Source of the DNA: Bacteroidota bacterium
GTDB lineage: Bacteria > Bacteroidota > Bacteroidia > Bacteroidales > Prolixibacteraceae
DNA length: 7,889 nt
NCBI GenBank assembly: GCA_030695265.1
Contig: JAUYTA010000013.1
Span: 1-7,889, forward strand
Direction of reading: 5' to 3'
Shown: one piece after another, positions 5,590 through 7,889 of the stretch
Layout of the letters: every line of letters begins with the position of its first letter
Numbering within the stretch: position 1 is the stretch's first letter
Translations under genes and position numbers: made by a program
The notes under the pieces: model-generated
Told to the model about the DNA's origin: nothing
Seen by the model: the letters and a program-made list of their open reading frames with translations, nothing else
Database searches by the model: none

Positions 5590-6110
5590 ATGGATTAACA
5601 GAACTGCTGAATTCTTCTCATCCAAAGAATGAATTTTCGTGTGGTGAAATGATGCTTGATAAATATCTAAAAGAGCAGGCAAATCAGGATATAAAAAGGA
5701 AATTATCAACTTGCTTCGTTTTAAAGGATAAAGCCAATGGATTAATACAAGGCTATTATACACTTTCAAACAATAGTATCCCATTGGATTTAATTCCGGA
5801 AGAGGTTAAAAAACAGTTGCCTAAATCATATTCGTCAATACCTACAACCCTTTTGGGCAGGTTAGCTGTTGATTTAAAATACCAGGGAAAAGGAGTTGGT
5901 GCAATTTTGTTAATTGATGCACTAAAGAGAAGCTACGAATTGACTCAATTGATTGGTTCTTTTGCAGTTGTAGTTGATCCACTGAACAAAAAAGCTGAAG
6001 AATTCTATGCGAAGTATGGATTTATTCTGCTCCCCGATAGCAAGAAAATGTTTTTAGCCATGAAAACAATCAGGCAACTTTTTGAAGATGAAACGAGCAA
6101 CGAGCGATAA
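5586..6110 (+). CDS. TacT-like GNAT acetyltransferase toxin
   Basis: The 174-residue protein has the features of GNAT toxins paired with DUF1778 antitoxins, which acetylate the amino group of aminoacyl-tRNA and stop translation. The N-terminal FSCGEMMLDKYLKEQANQD (17-35) fits the family pattern F.CG...LD.YL...A.QD. GYYTLS lies at 56-61, and LGRLAVDLKYQGKGVGAILL (90-109) contains the acetyl-CoA pyrophosphate loop Q100-G-K-G103-V-G105. VDPLNKKAEEFYAKYGF (130-146) carries the probable catalytic Tyr (Y141, equivalent to the essential Tyr of TacT). All key elements are present, so it looks intact and active. Its ATG (5586) overlaps the antitoxin stop (TGA 5587-5589), implying coupled translation with the antitoxin made first. 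Which tRNA it targets cannot be read from sequence. Sampled stretches are about 28-35% G+C, well below metG. Confidence 0.88.
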   Translation: MNGLTELLNSSHPKNEFSCGEMMLDKYLKEQANQDIKRKLSTCFVLKDKANGLIQGYYTLSNNSIPLDLIPEEVKKQLPKSYSSIPTTLLGRLAVDLKYQGKGVGAILLIDALKRSYELTQLIGSFAVVVDPLNKKAEEFYAKYGFILLPDSKKMFLAMKTIRQLFEDETSNER

Positions 6111-6184
6111 TCTCACATTGATGCATGATTCGCTATCGGGTAATTAAAAACAGGAAACTTAAAAATATGTGACTTGGCATGTTT

Positions 6185-6199
6185 ACTGCGACTGCGACT
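6185..6199. repeat. Short tandem repeat (ACTGCG, 2.5 copies)
   Basis: ACTGCG occurs twice and then ACT follows, making 15 bp of perfect 6-bp repeat in the intergenic region upstream of metG. It is too short to suggest a function and may be slippage-derived. Confidence 0.4.
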
Positions 6200-6232
6200 G
6201 AACACTTTTCCTTTATGACTCAAATTTTCACT

Positions 6233-6240
6233 TATCTTTG
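6233..6240 (+). promoter_or_regulatory. -7 promoter element of metG
   Basis: TATCTTTG is a full match to the Bacteroidota -7 consensus TAnnTTTG. It lies 24 bp before the metG ATG, giving a predicted leader of about 18 nt. The -33 region is weak: TTTA at 6212-6215 with a 17-bp spacer is the best candidate. The 154 nt between the toxin stop and metG show no strong terminator hairpin. Confidence 0.55.
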
Positions 6241-6264
6241 CCAACCTCAATAAATACATGATCA

Positions 6265-7889
6265 ATGACTGACTTTAAACGTACCCTCATTACTTCGGCT
6301 TTGCCGTATGCCAACGGACCGGTTCACATCGGCCACCTTGCCGGCGTGTATGTTCCGGCTGATATTTATGCCCGTTTTCTCCGGATGAACGGACAGGAAG
6401 TGGCTTTTATCGGCGGTTCCGACGAGCATGGCGTGCCCATTACCCTGAAAGCCAAGAATGAAGGTGTTACCCCGCAAGATATCGTGGACAAATACCACGG
6501 CATGATCAAAGATTCGTTTCAGCGTTTCGGGATTTCGTTCGATATTTATGCCCGAACCAGCGACCCGATTCACCATGAAACTGCTTCCGAAATTTTTCTG
6601 AAGCTTTATCAGGATGGAAAATTCATCGAAAAAACCTCGGAACAATATTACGATGCCGAGAACAAACAGTTTTTGGCCGACCGTTACATTACCGGAACCT
6701 GCCCGAAATGCGGTTTTGAAAAGGCTTACGGCGACCAGTGTGAAAGCTGTGGAAGTGCGCTAAGCCCGAACGAACTGATCAATCCGAAATCGATGATAAG
6801 CGGAAATGTTCCGGAATTGAAAGAAACCAAACACTGGTATTTGCCGCTCGACCAGTACGAAGGCTGGCTGAAAGAATGGCTTTTGGAAGGTCACAAGGAA
6901 TGGAAATCGAATGTTTACGGCCAGTGTAAATCCTGGATCGACGGCGGTTTGCAGCCACGTGCCGTAACCCGCGACCTCGACTGGGGAGTGCCTGTTCCGG
7001 TTGAGGGAGCTGAGAACAAAGTGCTTTATGTGTGGTTCGATGCCCCGATTGGATATATTTCGGCTACCAAAGAATTAACTTCAAATTGGGAAAAATGGTG
7101 GAAAGATCCGGAAACCAAACTGGTGCATTTCATCGGAAAAGACAACATCGTTTTTCATTGCATCATTTTTCCGGTTATTCTGAAAGCCGAAGGTTCGTAT
7201 ATTTTGCCTGAAAACGTTCCGGCCAACGAATTTTTGAACCTCGAAGGCGACAAAATTTCGACCTCACGGAACTGGGCGGTTTGGCTGCACGAATATCTGG
7301 AAGAGTTTCCGGGCAAGGAAGATGTGCTGAAATATGTACTGACTGCCAATGCTCCCGAAACCAAAGACAACGATTTTACCTGGAAAGATTTCCAAACCAG
7401 AAATAACAACGAACTGGTGGCTGTGTTGGGCAACTTTGTCAACCGCGCACTGGTTCTGACTCAAAAATATTACTCCGGAAAAGTTCCTGAAGCAGGTGAA
7501 CTTACCGAAACAGACAAACTTGCGTTGGCTGAAATTTCAGTAATTAAAGCTGAAGTTGAGAAAAGCATCGGCCAATATCGTTTCCGCGAAGCGCTAAAGT
7601 TTGCAATGGATCTGGCACGTTTGGGCAACAAATACCTTGCAGATGCCGAGCCATGGATCGTAGTAAAAACCAATCCGGAACGCGTAAAAACCATCATGTA
7701 CGTAAGTTTGCAGATTACCGCCAACCTGACCATCATTTTCGCGCCGTTCCTTCCTTTCAGCATGGATAAACTGCGTGGATTCCTGAACATGGACGAACTG
7801 AACTGGAGCAATCTGGGACGTACTGATTTGTTGCCGGGCGGTCATCAGGTAAATACTCCGGAATTGCTGTTCGAAAAAATTGAGGATGA
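6265..7889 (+). CDS. metG: Methionine--tRNA ligase, N-terminal 541 residues (runs off right edge)
   Basis: Methionyl-tRNA synthetase charges tRNA-Met in the cytoplasm using ATP. The reading frame opens at ATG 6265 ([18 protein letters not shown]) and is uninterrupted to the window end; the final ATGA there is out of frame, so it is not the stop. The class I signature HIGH is at residues 21-24. A zinc knuckle CPKC...CESC (C146, C149, C159, C162) marks the one-knuckle zinc-binding type. [11 protein letters not shown] (about 253-263) and [10 protein letters not shown] (about 289-298) belong to the catalytic core. The second signature is KISTS (330-334) in place of KMSKS, a variant usual for Bacteroidota. 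The anticodon-binding helical domain follows from about residue 385. Bacteroidota versions often carry a C-terminal tRNA-binding domain, which would lie outside the window. The nearby ATG at 6258 is out of frame, so 6265 is preferred. Confidence 0.97.
   Translation, partial: MTDFKRTLITSALPYANGPVHIGHLAGVYVPADIYARFLRMNGQEVAFIGGSDEHGVPITLKAKNEGVTPQDIVDKYHGMIKDSFQRFGISFDIYARTSDPIHHETASEIFLKLYQDGKFIEKTSEQYYDAENKQFLADRYITGTCPKCGFEKAYGDQCESCGSALSPNELINPKSMISGNVPELKETKHWYLPLDQYEGWLKEWLLEGHKEWKSNVYGQCKSWIDGGLQPRAVTRDLDWGVPVPVEGAENKVLYVWFDAPIGYISATKELTSNWEKWWKDPETKLVHFIGKDNIVFHCIIFPVILKAEGSYILPENVPANEFLNLEGDKISTSRNWAVWLHEYLEEFPGKEDVLKYVLTANAPETKDNDFTWKDFQTRNNNELVAVLGNFVNRALVLTQKYYSGKVPEAGELTETDKLALAEISVIKAEVEKSIGQYRFREALKFAMDLARLGNKYLADAEPWIVVKTNPERVKTIMYVSLQITANLTIIFAPFLPFSMDKLRGFLNMDELNWSNLGRTDLLPGGHQVNTPELLFEKIED

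Noticed and set aside
6095..6140. Possible terminator after the toxin gene (CGATA near 6100 pairing with TATCG near 6135)
   Set aside because: The arms are only 5 bp with a loop of over 20 nt, and no U-run follows.
7252..7266. KISTS in place of KMSKS in MetRS as a sign of a defective or divergent enzyme
   Set aside because: This variant is usual in Bacteroidota methionyl-tRNA synthetases, and the rest of the catalytic core is intact.
6262..7845. Several minus-strand open frames (6262-6645, 7155-7442, 7264-7464, 7470-7811, 7594-7845)
   Set aside because: All lie opposite the metG frame, which carries HIGH, the zinc knuckle and KISTS without interruption. They are shadows of its codon bias.
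7886..7889. ATGA at the right edge as the end of metG
   Set aside because: The TGA is out of frame with metG (frame reads GAG GAT GA), and the protein would lack part of its expected length.

Overview
The window looks like chromosomal DNA of a member of the Bacteroidota, possibly Bacteroidia/Marinilabiliales (the order is a guess). Four things point there: promoter elements of the Bacteroidota type TAnnTTTG upstream of several genes; weak or absent Shine-Dalgarno sequences; a zinc-binding methionyl-tRNA synthetase with the KISTS version of the KMSKS loop; and an outer-membrane porin fused into a pst operon.

Layout. Positions 1-3236 (minus strand, read right to left) hold a phosphate-acquisition operon: an outer-membrane beta-barrel porin, the phosphate-binding lipoprotein PstS, the permease PstC, and the first 99 codons of the permease PstA, which runs off the left edge. 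Gaps are 21, 16 and 3 nt, so this is one transcription unit. The ATPase pstB, and perhaps phoU, would be expected beyond the edge. The 249-nt leader (3237-3485) carries two arrays of 7-bp direct repeats at exact 11-bp periodicity that look like Pho boxes, the nearer one placed 10 bp upstream of a -7-like element. Positions 3486-4241 (minus) encode a TauE/SafE-family membrane exporter with its own promoter at 4265-4295.

A divergent intergenic region (4242-4440) leads into the plus-strand half. Positions 4441-5202 encode a secreted protein of unknown function with a Gly-every-third-residue tract near its C terminus. Positions 5299-6110 hold a two-gene toxin-antitoxin module: a DUF1778/TacA-type ribbon-helix-helix antitoxin and a TacT-type GNAT acetyltransferase toxin, joined by an ATGA overlap and preceded by a promoter and an inverted-repeat operator candidate. 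Position 6265 to the right edge encodes the first 541 residues of methionyl-tRNA synthetase (metG), which is incomplete.

How they work together: the porin, PstS, PstC and PstA form a route for inorganic phosphate from outside the cell, across the outer membrane, to the inner-membrane ABC transporter, probably induced by phosphate starvation through PhoB. The toxin-antitoxin module is an AT-rich accessory cassette between otherwise ordinary genes. There is no IS element, CRISPR array, tRNA or rRNA gene that I can see. I found no wholly new system. The best candidates for a second look are the phased Pho-box-like arrays, the toxin-antitoxin control region and the Gly-rich secreted protein.
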